The notes below the pieces were generated by a model that searched no databases, was not told the DNA's origin, and saw nothing but the letters and a program-made list of their open reading frames with translations. Position numbers and translations under genes: made by a program. This document shows, in pieces, positions 1 to 8,724 of a DNA stretch of 37,282 nt. Source of the stretch: an uncultured Legionella sp. (GTDB taxonomy: Bacteria > Pseudomonadota > Gammaproteobacteria > Legionellales > Legionellaceae); assembly GCA_945952115.1 (NCBI GenBank), contig CAMFHA010000014.1:1-37282 (forward strand). The letters run 5' to 3'. Positions within the stretch are counted from its first letter, which is position 1, and each line of letters opens with the position of its first letter.

Positions 1-20
1 CCTCCTCAGCATGAACGGAC
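1..20. repeat. half of a REP-like sequence at the window edge
   Basis: The first 18 bases (CCTCCTCAGCATGAACGG) resemble the arm CTCCTCAGGCCGAACGG of the large hairpin at 30281-30532, differing in the middle. It looks like one arm of a related REP-type palindrome whose partner would lie outside the window. The rest of 1-101 holds the end repeat at 27-55 and the 3' flank of the U-box-like gene. Confidence 0.4.
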
Positions 21-26
21 TTTATA

Positions 27-55
27 GTCAACAAAAACTTAAGGCTAATTGGAAG
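27..55 (+). repeat. 29-nt repeat, inverted copy at 37229-37257
   Basis: The 29 bases here, containing ACTTAAGGCTAATTGGAAG, recur as the reverse complement at 37229-37257 with one mismatch (28/29). Beyond the block the two flanks show only weak similarity (AAACGCGGAG against AAAGCGTGGA). The two copies therefore face each other across the whole window. The origin is unknown: it could be the border of a mobile element or a dispersed repeat. Confidence 0.75.
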
Positions 56-101
56 TTTTAAACGCGGAGCCTGGATCCGAATCTTAATTACTAAGGTTTT
101 C

Positions 102-962
102 TCAAAAACGAAGAACATTTTGCGGTTCGTCTTCCATCAAAGTCCATAAACATTTTTCATTTTTACTGTGTACTGCGCGCATTTTTAATCCATCATTGGT
201 TTGCCCTTCCACTTTTACAGCAAATGCAGTCGTACGCAGTGTAATTCCATCATTCAAATAAAAAGTACAATAATCGGTATATGGACGATAAATATGTGCA
301 GTGTTATTAGGATAGATAAGAGGATCAGGCGAAAGTGTGCACGCAGAGTAATCATCACCACTGATTGTATTGGTAAAATTTAAAGCTTGAGGGAAAGAAT
401 TATATAGTCCGATGTGTTCACAAGAAGGTAACATAATAGACATAATTACAATTGCTATAATAAACCCTCCTATACAACAAAATACAGCCATGTATTTTAC
501 GCACTGAACTGTTCCTGGGCTCCATTTTTTATTTTTTTCTGTCTCTAACATTACAGGGTATTCTGGAAACCGAAATTCTATTGTATCTTTGTCTGGGTAT
601 TTTATTAAATAACGCTCTACTTCTTTTAATATAGCTTCATTAGGAACATATTGTGTCATGGGAGAGTAGGCATTGTAGCTTCGCACCTTAATGGGATATT
701 TTTGTGGATTCAAAAATACGTCTTTTTCAACAGTTATATTAGGTTTATTTATTGTTATCACCGGCTCGCGAAATATTTTTTTTGTTATCATGCAACATAA
801 CGCGCTGGGAATCTCTTCAGCAGAGTCGTTACGCTCCAATATCTCTGCGTCTTGAATTAAAGAATTAGGACTAATAAACGCATTTGGTATAATCTGTTGA
901 TTTTGATATTCGCTTTCTTCGGAGTCATTTTCAGAAAAAAAAGAAAAAAAACGTGAGAACAT
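102..962 (-). CDS. U-box-like single-pass membrane protein, candidate Dot/Icm effector
   Basis: This 286-aa protein is not a recognised named family member. Residues 51-119 read like a degenerate U-box: ALCCMITKKIFREPVIT (54-70) fits the opening C-x-I-T...PV signature, and YSPMTQYVPNEAIL (99-112) fits the closing (C/S)P-x-T...PN-x-x-L signature. A helix-like ERYL follows. U-boxes are E2-binding folds of eukaryotic ubiquitin ligases, and Legionella injects such proteins (LubX, GobX). One strong membrane segment spans about 157-178 (FCCIGGFIIAIVIMSIML). The ~108-residue tail after it matches nothing I know and contains five Cys. There is no N-terminal signal peptide. The gene stands alone, followed by the window edge and preceded by repeats. 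If it is an effector, the U-box half would face one side of a host membrane and the tail the other. The CDS call is firm; the U-box call rests on motif reading only, since the central part of the domain is poorly conserved. Confidence 0.8.
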   Translation of the reverse strand: MFSRFFSFFSENDSEESEYQNQQIIPNAFISPNSLIQDAEILERNDSAEEIPSALCCMITKKIFREPVITINKPNITVEKDVFLNPQKYPIKVRSYNAYSPMTQYVPNEAILKEVERYLIKYPDKDTIEFRFPEYPVMLETEKNKKWSPGTVQCVKYMAVFCCIGGFIIAIVIMSIMLPSCEHIGLYNSFPQALNFTNTISGDDYSACTLSPDPLIYPNNTAHIYRPYTDYCTFYLNDGITLRTTAFAVKVEGQTNDGLKMRAVHSKNEKCLWTLMEDEPQNVLRF

Positions 963-1074
963 ATTTTATCCTATGAATTTAAAGGATCAATCCGAATTCA
1001 GAAAAAGCCACATTGAACTTAGTTTGAACAAAAAATTTAAAATGTCCCTTTAACAATTACGCCGAGATAATAAA

Positions 1075-1199
1075 ACAAGAATTATGAAAAACACCAAGAT
1101 CGAGCAAAAGAATGTTTTAATAAGAGAGTTTAGAGCTAGTAAATGACCGAATTAATATCTTCTTTTAACGAAGAGATTGGGTGTTTTTCGTAAGTCCTG
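1075..1199. repeat. ~125-bp palindromic repeat, copy A (MITE-like)
   Basis: This is the first of three full copies (others at 14819-14944 and 37002-37124), with a partial copy near 36614-36645. Shared blocks are GCAAAAGAATGTTTTAAT near the left end, AAATGACCGAATTAA in the middle and AACGAAGAGATTGG followed by a T-run and TAAGTC at the right end. The left end is roughly the reverse complement of the right end, so a transcript would fold into one long hairpin. It has no coding capacity. Confidence 0.85.
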
Positions 1200-1286
1200 A
1201 AAAATTGTCTTCAATGGAGTTGGATTGTACTAAAACTTACAATGAAGTCAAATAATATCACTCAATGGCCACGGCAAACGCATCAA

Positions 1287-1338
1287 GTAATAGCAACTGT
1301 GTTGGATTGAAAATTTAATTCAACACAGTTGCTATTAC
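1287..1338. repeat. perfect 18-bp inverted repeat
   Basis: GTAATAGCAACTGTGTTG (1287-1304) is exactly mirrored by CAACACAGTTGCTATTAC (1321-1338) around a 16-base A+T loop. It lies about 60 bp past the stop of the minus-strand exported-protein gene. No U-tract follows on either strand, so it is not a canonical intrinsic terminator. It may protect a 3' end or be a binding site or repeat unit. Confidence 0.8.
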
Positions 1339-1399
1339 GAAAACACAGAACATAGTCGGTAGGTGAATTATCAATAAACCCTATATGTTTTAGGATTAA

Positions 1400-1681
1400 T
1401 TACATAGAACCCATTTTTTGTTGTAACTTTTGTTGCATTTTTTGTTTTAGCGCAAGTTGACATTGCTGTAGTTGCATAGGACTAAAATTAGTATTTGGTA
1501 AAGTTCGTTGACCCTGGACAACAGGTAAAACACATTCTTTTATCATAGTTTGTTTATTAGTATAACCTCCTTGTTGCATGCAAGCTTTTGCAATTGGCAT
1601 ACAAGGTCCAAATGCCCATCCCCCACAGGAAATTCCCATAGAAAGTACTAATAAACTTCCTTTAACCAATGACTTATTCAT
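1400..1681 (-). CDS. small exported protein with four cysteines
   Basis: The start was placed at 1681, not at the upstream in-frame ATG, because AAAAAAGGAGCTGCA stands directly before this ATG and the resulting 93-aa protein begins with a standard signal peptide (MNKSLVKGSLLVLSMGIS, then cleavage near WAFG, residue 25). The mature part is about 68 residues with Cys at about 27, 34, 50 and 74, which could form two disulfides. It ends in a Gln/Lys/Met-rich amphipathic stretch (KQKMQQKLQQKM). I do not recognise a family. It sits 88 bp downstream of the CDF transporter gene on the same strand and could be cotranscribed, but it has its own ribosome site. Periplasmic or secreted location is inferred from the signal peptide. 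Confidence 0.75.
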   Translation of the reverse strand: MNKSLVKGSLLVLSMGISCGGWAFGPCMPIAKACMQQGGYTNKQTMIKECVLPVVQGQRTLPNTNFSPMQLQQCQLALKQKMQQKLQQKMGSM

Positions 1682-1768
1682 TGCAGCTCCTTTTTTATTG
1701 AACATTATTAAAAACTGTATTTTTATAATCAAGTATAGATATAAAAAAACAAACTGCAAATTATTGGA

Positions 1769-2695
1769 TCAAAAAAAATGAGGCTCATGACATACATCAT
1801 TACAATCAACTTCTGTACGCTCAGTTTGTATAGTCACATGTTGAATACCAAATCGCTCTCTCAATTCGTGAACCCATTCTGCACGTAAAGGATCACTTAA
1901 ATGTTCTTCTGGCATGTATAAATGCACTGACAAGGCATTTTCTTGAGTACTCATTGCCCAGATATGTAAATCATGAACTCCTTTTACTCCTGGTTTCGAT
2001 AAAAAATAAGAACTCACATCAATCCAAGAAATAGATCGAGGCACCCCGTCAATAATAAGCCTGAAACTATCTGCAAATAAGGACCAAGTGCCTTTTAAAA
2101 TAACTAGAGCAATTAAAAGGCCGACTGCCGGATCTATCCATAACCAATGCGTGTAATAAAGAAGTACTGCGGAAATAACTACGCCAACAGAAATTAAGGC
2201 ATCATAAAACAAATGTAAATACGCTCCACGAATATTTAAATCCTCTGAGCCTCTTAAAAATAATAAAGCCGTAGCCCCATTCACAATAATACCAACTCCA
2301 GCGACTATCATGACAGATAAAGCTTGTGTTTCACTTGGAGTCAACAATTTATATATCGCTTCAGTTACAATGATACCGCAAGTAAAAACGAGTAAGATTC
2401 CATTCATCAAGGCAGCTAAAATCGAGGTTTTTTTTAAGCCATACGTGGCGCGTGCTGTTGGTTTTTTTTTCATTAAACCCATAGCAATCCAAGATAAAAC
2501 CAAGCTTAAGACATCACCTAAATTATGAAATGCATCGGCCAATAAACTCGTTGAATTAGCAATATAAGCATAAATGATTTGCAGCACCACAAATAAACCA
2601 TTGGCTAAAATGGATATAAAAAAAGCCTTATCGTAAGCTTTTGGACTCGAATGATTATGATGATGGCTTTCATGATTGTGGTGTGCATGCGACAT
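1769..2695 (-). CDS. cation diffusion facilitator (CDF) family metal efflux transporter
   Basis: This 308-aa inner-membrane protein exchanges cytoplasmic Zn2+ (possibly Co2+ or Cd2+) for protons. The N-terminus is His-rich (HAHHNHESHHHNH, residues 3-15), as in ZitB/CzcD proteins. Six hydrophobic segments follow. The transport-site motif DAFHNLGD (54-61; H57 and D61) lies in TM2 and its partner HLFYD (H161, D165) in TM5. The C-terminal domain carries DLHIWAMS, the conserved strand of the cytoplasmic dimerisation domain. Its ATG overlaps the queH stop by one base (TAATG), so translation is likely coupled. It is the last gene of cca-orn-queH-CDF; a link between metal export and the RNA genes is not obvious. 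Family is certain, metal specificity is not. Confidence 0.93.
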   Translation of the reverse strand: MSHAHHNHESHHHNHSSPKAYDKAFFISILANGLFVVLQIIYAYIANSTSLLADAFHNLGDVLSLVLSWIAMGLMKKKPTARATYGLKKTSILAALMNGILLVFTCGIIVTEAIYKLLTPSETQALSVMIVAGVGIIVNGATALLFLRGSEDLNIRGAYLHLFYDALISVGVVISAVLLYYTHWLWIDPAVGLLIALVILKGTWSLFADSFRLIIDGVPRSISWIDVSSYFLSKPGVKGVHDLHIWAMSTQENALSVHLYMPEEHLSDPLRAEWVHELRERFGIQHVTIQTERTEVDCNDVCHEPHFF

Positions 2696-3345
2696 TAAGG
2701 TTGTCCTTCTGTATAATAATTAATACCTATTTTAATTCGATCACGCGTTTTTTCTCTCCTCCAAGCATTAGTATCTCGAAGAGAATAAACACAGCCACAA
2801 TATTCTTGCTTATAAAATTCTTCACGTTTGGCGATCTGATACATTCTTTCAGCACCTCCATTTTTACGCCAATTATAAGTCCAGTACACTAAATCAGGAT
2901 AACGATTTGCTGCACGTATTCCACTGTCATTAATTTGATTCATGTCTTTCCAACGTGAAATACCTAAAGAACTACTAATCACAGGAAAATGATGTTCATA
3001 AGCATAAAAAGCGGTGCGCTCAAAACGCATATCGAAACACATGGTGCAACGCTTGCCTCGTTCAGGCTCCCATTCCATTCCTTTTGCACGCTCAAACCAA
3101 TTATCTTTATCATAATCTGCATCAATAAAAGGAATATGATGTTTTATTGCAAAACGTTTATTTTCTTCTTTCCTAATTTCATATTCTTGCAATGGGTGAA
3201 TATTAGGATTATAGAAAAAAATGGTAAAATCAATGTTAGAATAGATTAAAGCCTCCATAACCTCTCCTGAACAAGGAGCACAACAGGAATGTAACAATAA
3301 TTTATTTGCACCATTGGGCAATTCTAAACGTTCTCTATTCATCAT
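2695..3345 (-). CDS. queH: epoxyqueuosine reductase QueH
   Basis: QueH (216 aa, formerly DUF208) performs the last step of queuosine synthesis, reducing epoxyqueuosine to queuosine in the wobble position of GUN tRNAs. It is the non-cobalamin alternative to QueG. The expected cysteines are visible: CCAPC at 21-25, CTMC at 100-103 and CGC at 183-185, which bind an Fe-S cluster and an adjacent metal. The motif [11 protein letters not shown] near the N-terminus is typical. The first ten codons overlap the 3' end of orn by 11 bp, and the stop overlaps the next ATG, so it is embedded in the tRNA/RNA-processing operon with cca and orn. There are two adjacent ATG codons at the start; the upstream one is used here. 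Confidence 0.95.
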   Translation of the reverse strand: MMNRERLELPNGANKLLLHSCCAPCSGEVMEALIYSNIDFTIFFYNPNIHPLQEYEIRKEENKRFAIKHHIPFIDADYDKDNWFERAKGMEWEPERGKRCTMCFDMRFERTAFYAYEHHFPVISSSLGISRWKDMNQINDSGIRAANRYPDLVYWTYNWRKNGGAERMYQIAKREEFYKQEYCGCVYSLRDTNAWRREKTRDRIKIGINYYTEGQP

Positions 3346-3901
3346 TTTTGCTCACATCTGCACAATTAATAAAATGAGTTCGATAATAAGCTAATTCTTT
3401 AATCGAATCTTTAATATCATCTAAAGCTAAATGTTTTGACTCTTTAGCAATGCCACTTAAAATTTCTGGTTTCCACCGAATAGCTAACTCTTTTAAAGTA
3501 CTAACATCTAAATTTCGGTAGTGAAAAAAAGCGGCTAAACTTGGCATATATTTATATAAAAAACGTCTATCCTGACAAATGCTATTGCCACACATAGGTG
3601 ATTTTCCTTTATCAAGATATTGCTCTAAAAATGCAATAGTTAATCGCTCTGCCTCTGCCTCACTAACACTTTCTTCTAATACTCTCTTTACTAGGCCCGA
3701 TTGATGATGCTGTCTAGTATTCCAAGAATCCATTTTGTCTAACAAAGATTTAGGTTGTGAGACAGCTAGAACAGGTCCCTCACCTAAAATATTTAATTGA
3801 GCATCCGTCACCACCGTTGCAATTTCAATAATTCGCTCTTGCTCTAGCTCAAGCCCTGTCATTTCTAGATCAATCCAGATTAAATTATGGTTATTTTTCA
3901 T
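3335..3901 (-). CDS. orn: oligoribonuclease
   Basis: Orn (188 aa) is the 3'-5' exoribonuclease that destroys di- and oligonucleotides at the end of mRNA decay, including pGpG from cyclic-di-GMP turnover. It belongs to the DEDDh family: [10 protein letters not shown] (9-18) supplies the first Asp and Glu, [17 protein letters not shown] holds the second Asp, and [10 protein letters not shown] the His and last Asp. Length is normal for the family. Its ATG overlaps the TGA of cca by four bases (ATGA), and its tail overlaps queH, so the three are translated as one unit. Control of cyclic-di-GMP matters in Legionella, but nothing specific about regulation shows here. Confidence 0.97.
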   Translation of the reverse strand: MKNNHNLIWIDLEMTGLELEQERIIEIATVVTDAQLNILGEGPVLAVSQPKSLLDKMDSWNTRQHHQSGLVKRVLEESVSEAEAERLTIAFLEQYLDKGKSPMCGNSICQDRRFLYKYMPSLAAFFHYRNLDVSTLKELAIRWKPEILSGIAKESKHLALDDIKDSIKELAYYRTHFINCADVSKNDE

Positions 3902-5124
3902 TCATTTTTCCAAGTATTGAGAATTGCTTTCACACAAGCAATACGTCGTTGATGTAATTCCTGCTTAATCGCCTGACCTTTAAATCCTTCATCAAGTATA
4001 GTTAGAACTTTAACCTTGGCACATTCTTCTAAAATGAGTTTCCATTTATTGGCTTGATGATAGAAAATCTCTTTCCCACAGCCAGCTGCATCGGATTGAC
4101 AAGCTATTAATAAATGAGCAAAAAATTGAGGCCTACGAAAAGCATCTAGGCGCTCTAAAGTACGCACTATGGTTTCAGCACGTAATTCACTAATACGGTG
4201 AATCATTAAATGATAGCGCGAAACCATCACTGCTAATCGACGATACTCATTAGGTATTTTAAGACGTGAACATAAAGCTTCTATCAAAGGAACACCTTGT
4301 TCCTCATGACCATGGTGTTTAGGCCAAGAAGCCATTGGACTTGCAGCTTTACCTAAATCATGTACAAGAGCCGCAAAACGAATCACTGGATCGTCTGTTA
4401 ATTTTACTGCCGCTTCTAATACCATTAAACTGTGAACACCACTATCAATTTCTCGATGATATTTATAGGGATTTGGCACACCAAATAAGCTATTTATTTC
4501 AGGAAAGATCACTCGCAAAGCATCACATGAACGTAAAGTCAAAATAAATTGCTCTGGATTTTTTTCTAAAAAACTTTTATACCATTCTTGCCAAACACGC
4601 TCAGGAACAAGATAACTTAATTCACCATTTTGCACCATAGTATACATTAAACTACGTGTTTCATCCGCCAATCGAAACCCTAAATGATAAAAACGCGCAG
4701 CAAAACGAGCAACTCTTAATACACGTACAGGATCCTCTATAAAAGCAGGTGAGACATGACGAAGAAGCTTCCTATCTAAGTCGCGCTTTCCTCCATAAGG
4801 ATCAATAAGCGTTTGATGTTCATCCAAAGCCATTGCATTGATAGTTAAATCACGACGTGCTAAATCCTCTTCTAAAGTAACCGTCTCACTATAATTACAA
4901 CTAAAGCCATAATAACCTCGTGATGATTTTCTTTCTGTGCGCGCTAAGGCATACTCTTCCTTAGTTTGAGGATGTAAAAAAACAGGAAAATCACGTCCTA
5001 CTTGACGATAGTTTTTTTCTAATAAATCTTCTGGTTTTGCACCCACTACGACCCAATCATGTTCTTTAATAGGAAGACCTAATAATTGATCGCGAACAGC
5101 TCCACCTACTAAGTAGATTTTCAT
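3898..5124 (-). CDS. cca: CCA-adding tRNA nucleotidyltransferase with HD domain
   Basis: The 408-aa enzyme adds or repairs the 3' CCA of tRNAs. The N-terminal nucleotidyltransferase domain shows [14 protein letters not shown] and then [10 protein letters not shown], followed by [10 protein letters not shown] (91-100) and [16 protein letters not shown], all standard for bacterial class II enzymes. The HD phosphohydrolase motif HDLGK is at 255-259, with [10 protein letters not shown] just before it, as in the E. coli-type enzymes that also have phosphodiesterase activity. The first metal ligand is Glu (E21-x-D23) instead of the Asp in E. coli; an acidic swap that may be neutral. It is the first gene of the cca-orn-queH-CDF unit and is divergent from rsgA across a 184-bp gap with repeats. 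Confidence 0.97.
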   Translation of the reverse strand: MKIYLVGGAVRDQLLGLPIKEHDWVVVGAKPEDLLEKNYRQVGRDFPVFLHPQTKEEYALARTERKSSRGYYGFSCNYSETVTLEEDLARRDLTINAMALDEHQTLIDPYGGKRDLDRKLLRHVSPAFIEDPVRVLRVARFAARFYHLGFRLADETRSLMYTMVQNGELSYLVPERVWQEWYKSFLEKNPEQFILTLRSCDALRVIFPEINSLFGVPNPYKYHREIDSGVHSLMVLEAAVKLTDDPVIRFAALVHDLGKAASPMASWPKHHGHEEQGVPLIEALCSRLKIPNEYRRLAVMVSRYHLMIHRISELRAETIVRTLERLDAFRRPQFFAHLLIACQSDAAGCGKEIFYHQANKWKLILEECAKVKVLTILDEGFKGQAIKQELHQRRIACVKAILNTWKNE

Positions 5125-5171
5125 TAATTTGATTTACCTTTAATAATGACAATAAACCTTTTATGATTCAT

Positions 5172-5268
5172 TATACTCAAAATCGCATCTTGAAATATTT
5201 TGGGTATACCCTAATAGCACTAATGCGAGAATGATGAAATCTCTTAACTGAGTACTATTAGGGTATAC
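5172..5268. repeat. compound palindromes between cca and rsgA
   Basis: Two palindromes abut. Bases 5172-5208 form an imperfect inverted repeat, TATACTCAAAA ... TTTTGGGTATA, around GCATCTTGAAATA; on the minus strand it reads TATACCCAAAATATTTC then AAGATGCGATTTTG, the same family as 11918-11956. Overlapping it, GTATACCCTAATAGCAC (5204-5220) is mirrored by GTACTATTAGGGTATAC (5252-5268) with one mismatch in 17. It occupies most of the divergent promoter region of both genes, so it could influence transcription of either. Confidence 0.75.
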
Positions 5269-5308
5269 TACACTAAACAATAAGAGCATTATAATATAGT
5301 TTACTACT

Positions 5309-6271
5309 ATGAGTAAAAGACGAATTAGCAAACAACAAACAACACGTATTGAAAAAATACAAAAGGCCTATCAAATCAATAAAGATCTTGATTCTTTAGC
5401 TGATGGATTGGTAATTACACGTTTTAACAAAGAAGTAGAAATTGAAGATGAGCAAGGTAAAAGAATTCGCTGCTCAATTCGTCCTAATCTAGATACCTTG
5501 GTTGCCGGCGATCGTATTATCTGGCAACCCGAAGGTGATAACCAAGGGGTGGTGGTTAGTTTATATCCAAGAGCAAGTATGCTTGCTCGTCCAACAGTTA
5601 AAGGATTAAAAAAACTAGTTGCCACCAATATCACACAATTAATTATCGTGGTGGCTCCAAAGCCAAAGATTTCATGGCCCTTATTAGATAGTTATTTAAT
5701 AATCGCTGAAACTTTAAAATTACATGCCATTATATTATTAAATAAAATTGATCTACCCTGCGGATCAATCCAACAACAACTAATAACTGATTATCAATGC
5801 TTAAATTATCCTTTAATAATGGTAAGTAACACGAGTCATCTTGGCATAGAGGAATTAAAAAAAGCACTTAATCACCAAATCAGCGTTTTTGTTGGACAAT
5901 CTGGAGTAGGAAAATCATCTTTAATTTCTAATATTCTTCCTCATGAAAAAAACATTATGACTAGTGATATCTCTTTAGCCTCTGAACTAGGTAAGCATAC
6001 TACCAGTAATTCTTGCTATTACCATTTACCTAGCGGTGGTGCCTTAATTGATTCTCCAGGTGTGCGTGAGTTTAGTTTATGGAATATAGATATTCCTACC
6101 ATAGCAAAAGGGTATAAAGAATTTATTCCTTATTTAAGTCAATGTAAATTTCGAAATTGCACTCATATTAATACACCACATTGCGCATTAGTCAATGCGG
6201 TGGAAAATGGAATAATCTCATCGAACAGATATCATAATTTTATTCAATTATGTGAGCAATATTCAGGATAA
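5309..6271 (+). CDS. rsgA: ribosome small subunit-dependent GTPase A
   Basis: RsgA (320 aa) is a circularly permuted GTPase that checks late 30S assembly and releases RbfA. The permuted order is seen directly: an OB-fold N-terminal domain to about 105, then G4 NKIDLP (145-150), G1 GQSGVGKSSL (196-205), and G3 DSPGVREF (248-255). The zinc site CKFRNCTHINTPHC (279-292; C279, C284, H286, C292) lies in the C-terminal helical domain. Length matches the family. In enterobacteria rsgA lies beside orn; here cca and orn are the divergent neighbours, so the association is retained in a different arrangement. It converges on glmM with a 25-bp gap and no clear terminator. Confidence 0.97.
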   Translation: MSKRRISKQQTTRIEKIQKAYQINKDLDSLADGLVITRFNKEVEIEDEQGKRIRCSIRPNLDTLVAGDRIIWQPEGDNQGVVVSLYPRASMLARPTVKGLKKLVATNITQLIIVVAPKPKISWPLLDSYLIIAETLKLHAIILLNKIDLPCGSIQQQLITDYQCLNYPLIMVSNTSHLGIEELKKALNHQISVFVGQSGVGKSSLISNILPHEKNIMTSDISLASELGKHTTSNSCYYHLPSGGALIDSPGVREFSLWNIDIPTIAKGYKEFIPYLSQCKFRNCTHINTPHCALVNAVENGIISSNRYHNFIQLCEQYSG

Positions 6272-6296
6272 GCTTATTCGCTTAATCTGGCATTTT

Positions 6297-7649
6297 TTAC
6301 ATGCTAATTTCGCTAGCAATCTGCAGAATATCTTCACCTAATTGCTGAGCTTGTTTTTTTACTTCATTCGCATCATGTCCCTCTACCATTACGCGTAGCA
6401 AAGGTTCTGTGCCGGAAGGTCTTAATAAAACACGCCCATTTCCCTTTAAATCATCTTCTAAATTTTTTACTGCTGCAATAACTTGTGGATTTTTAGCTAA
6501 TAAAGGAGCGTGAGCTGTTTTTAAGTTAATTAAGGTTTGCGGCAATAAGGAAATACCATCAAGCAATTGCTCAAGTGTTTTATTTTGTTTTATCATAATA
6601 GATAAAACTTGCAAAGCTGCAATAATTCCATCTCCTGTTGTAGTTTTATCTAAACAAACAATATGACCAGAAGTTTCACCACCAATTTTCCAATCATTTT
6701 CACGCAAAGCTTCTAAAACGTAACGATCGCCTACTTTAGAACGTAAAAAAGGAATATTTAAAGCATTTAAAGCCAACTCTAAACCATAGTTGCTCATCAA
6801 TGTACCTACAACACCCCCATGCAATAAACCTCTTTGATGTCGATCTTTAGCAATAATGTATAATATCTGATCTCCATCAATCACATTCCCTTTGGAATCA
6901 ACAAGAATAACTCGGTCACCATCACCATCTAGTCCGATACCAATATCTGCCTCTATACTTAATACTTTTTTTACAAGCTCTTCTGGTGCAGTAGAACCGC
7001 AATGTTGATTGATATTAAAACCATCTGGCTTATTGCCTATTGCAGTTACTTGTGCACCCAATTCGGCAAATACATTAGGAGCAATATGATAAGTAGCCCC
7101 ATTAGCACAATCCACCACAATGTTTAAACCCGACAAGCGTGTTAAAGAAGGAATCGTTGATTTGCAAAACTCAATATAACGCCCAGCTGCATCATTAATA
7201 CGAGAGGCCTTACCTAGCTGAACCGAAGGAACTATTTCAATATCTTTCTCTAACTCAGCTTCTATTTGTAATTCAACTTGGTCAAGAATTTTACCCCCTT
7301 CAGAAGAAAAAAATTTAATCCCATTATCTTCAAATAAATTATGAGAGGCACTAATTACTATGCCTGCATTTGCTCTTAATGTTTGAGTCAAATAGGCTAT
7401 GCCGGGAGTAGGCATAGGACCTAATAAAGCGACATCAATACCTGCAGCAGATAAGCCCGCTTCAAGTGCTGACTCAAGCATATAACCAGATATACGAGTA
7501 TCTTTTCCAATCACTACTTTTTTTCTATGCCCATTTGCTAATACTCGTCCAACAGCCCAACCTAATTTTAAAATAAATTCAGGGTTAATATTGGAATGGC
7601 CTACATGTCCTCGTATGCCATCAGTACCAAAATATTTACGTTGACTCAT
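6297..7649 (-). CDS. glmM: phosphoglucosamine mutase
   Basis: GlmM (450 aa) turns glucosamine-6-phosphate into glucosamine-1-phosphate, feeding UDP-GlcNAc for peptidoglycan and LPS. The phosphoserine loop [12 protein letters not shown] has the active Ser at 102, the metal loop is [13 protein letters not shown] (near 239-251), and the phosphate-binding C-terminal motif [12 protein letters not shown] is intact. The ribosome site GAGG lies 9 bases before the ATG. It is the last gene of rlmE-ftsH-folP-glmM, an order common in gammaproteobacteria. A 58-bp gap separates it from folP. Confidence 0.97.
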   Translation of the reverse strand: MSQRKYFGTDGIRGHVGHSNINPEFILKLGWAVGRVLANGHRKKVVIGKDTRISGYMLESALEAGLSAAGIDVALLGPMPTPGIAYLTQTLRANAGIVISASHNLFEDNGIKFFSSEGGKILDQVELQIEAELEKDIEIVPSVQLGKASRINDAAGRYIEFCKSTIPSLTRLSGLNIVVDCANGATYHIAPNVFAELGAQVTAIGNKPDGFNINQHCGSTAPEELVKKVLSIEADIGIGLDGDGDRVILVDSKGNVIDGDQILYIIAKDRHQRGLLHGGVVGTLMSNYGLELALNALNIPFLRSKVGDRYVLEALRENDWKIGGETSGHIVCLDKTTTGDGIIAALQVLSIMIKQNKTLEQLLDGISLLPQTLINLKTAHAPLLAKNPQVIAAVKNLEDDLKGNGRVLLRPSGTEPLLRVMVEGHDANEVKKQAQQLGEDILQIASEISM

Positions 7650-7707
7650 CCTTACTTACCTCTTATTCATACTTATCTAAAAATTCTGAAGGAATCTAAA
7701 TAGATTT

Positions 7708-8568
7708 TTATGTTGCCTGATCAATAGCTGTAATTATATCTAAAGCTTGCTTTGTTTCATCCGCATCATGCACGCGGAGTATACTTACTCCTTCTAATGC
7801 TGCATAAACAGCAATAGCAATGCTCCCAATCAATCGTTCATTGACCTCTTTATTTAATAAAGCTCCAATAGTGCTTTTTCGTGATACGCCTAAAAGAATG
7901 GGTAAATTAAATTCTTTTAATTCATTAATTTTCTTTAATAAAACCATATTATCACTTATTTTTTTACCAAAACCAAAACCAGGATCAATGAGAAGGCGAT
8001 TTTTTGCTATTCCCACGGCTTCACACTCTTGCAGCCGTCGAGTGAAAAAATCGAATAATTCATTCATAAGCCCTTTTTTATAGTAAGGACTATCTTGCAT
8101 GGTTTTGGGTTTTCCTTGCATATGCATCAAACAGACAGGAACACCTAGTTGAGCTGCCATCACTAAACTGCCTGGTTGTTGCAAAGCATAAATATCATTG
8201 ATGAGACTAGCTCCTGAATTTATTGCTGCTTGCATTACTTCTGGTTTATAAGTATCAATAGAAATACAAATATCAGAAACCGCTCTTATTTTTTTTATGA
8301 CCGGAATTACCCGATCCAACTCAGCAGTTAGAGAAATTTCTTCAGCGCCAGGTTTAGTTGATTCTCCTCCGAGATCAATTATATCGGCTCCTTGATTAAT
8401 TAAAAGGAGAGCCTGAGCAACGGCTTTATCCTCGTCTAAATAACTACCGCCATCAGAAAAAGAATCACTAGTTATATTAACCACCCCCATAATCAGTGGT
8501 TTTTGAAAAACAGTAGAAGAGGATAACTGGTAATTATTTAACCAGTCATCAAATTGATGTGTATTCAC
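7708..8568 (-). CDS. folP: dihydropteroate synthase
   Basis: FolP (286 aa) condenses p-aminobenzoate with hydroxymethyl-dihydropterin pyrophosphate in folate synthesis and is the sulfonamide target. The first loop reads MGVVNITSDSFSDGG (27-41), with Ser where most enzymes have Pro (NxTPDSFSDGG). DLGGESTKPGA, the Asn-Asp strand (LINDIYAL) and GVSRKSTIGALL near the C-terminus complete the pterin and PABA sites. The start is GTG at 8568; GAGAG lies six bases upstream and no better ATG is present. It follows ftsH after a 156-bp gap that holds a GC-rich palindrome. Confidence 0.96.
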   Translation of the reverse strand: MNTHQFDDWLNNYQLSSSTVFQKPLIMGVVNITSDSFSDGGSYLDEDKAVAQALLLINQGADIIDLGGESTKPGAEEISLTAELDRVIPVIKKIRAVSDICISIDTYKPEVMQAAINSGASLINDIYALQQPGSLVMAAQLGVPVCLMHMQGKPKTMQDSPYYKKGLMNELFDFFTRRLQECEAVGIAKNRLLIDPGFGFGKKISDNMVLLKKINELKEFNLPILLGVSRKSTIGALLNKEVNERLIGSIAIAVYAALEGVSILRVHDADETKQALDIITAIDQAT

Positions 8569-8614
8569 TAGGATCTCTCATCAGGTAAAACACTAATTAA
8601 TAATAACTGCACAT

Positions 8615-8696
8615 CGCGGGATCCAATGATTTTGAACGCTTCACAAACTTATTGCTAGAAATCAGGTCAGAATGGATCCCGCGAACAAGTCGCGGG
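8615..8696. repeat. GC-rich palindrome between ftsH and folP
   Basis: CGCGGGATCCA (8615-8625) is mirrored exactly by TGGATCCCGCG (8673-8683). A third copy of the core, CGCGGG at 8691-8696, can pair instead with CCCGCG at 8678-8683 around a 7-base loop. Two mutually exclusive hairpins are thus possible in the ftsH-folP mRNA. The GC content stands out from the surroundings, which suggests a REP-type insertion. No U-tract follows. Confidence 0.7.
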
Positions 8697-8724
8697 ACGT
8701 TGAGAGCTGAATTGTCAACAGACC

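Larger units (their letters stand above)
963..1399. other. 437-bp intergenic stretch holding two palindromic elements
   Basis: There is no convincing ORF on either strand. It contains repeat copy A (1075-1199) and a perfect 18-bp palindrome (1287-1338). Bases 963-1074 should carry the promoter of the minus-strand U-box-like gene, but I cannot pick out a clear -35/-10 pair. Nothing further is recognisable in 1200-1286 or 1339-1399. Confidence 0.6.

Noticed and set aside
201..383. 60-aa plus-strand frame inside the U-box-like gene
   Set aside because: It is a shadow of the minus-strand gene, with no ribosome site and random composition.
1075..1199. the hairpin repeats as a CRISPR array
   Set aside because: Copies are 12-22 kb apart, each about 125 bp and self-complementary over the whole length, with no regular spacers and no cas genes.
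6272..6296. possible terminator between rsgA and glmM
   Set aside because: There is only an AAGC...GCTT stem followed by a run of T after several mismatches; too weak to call.
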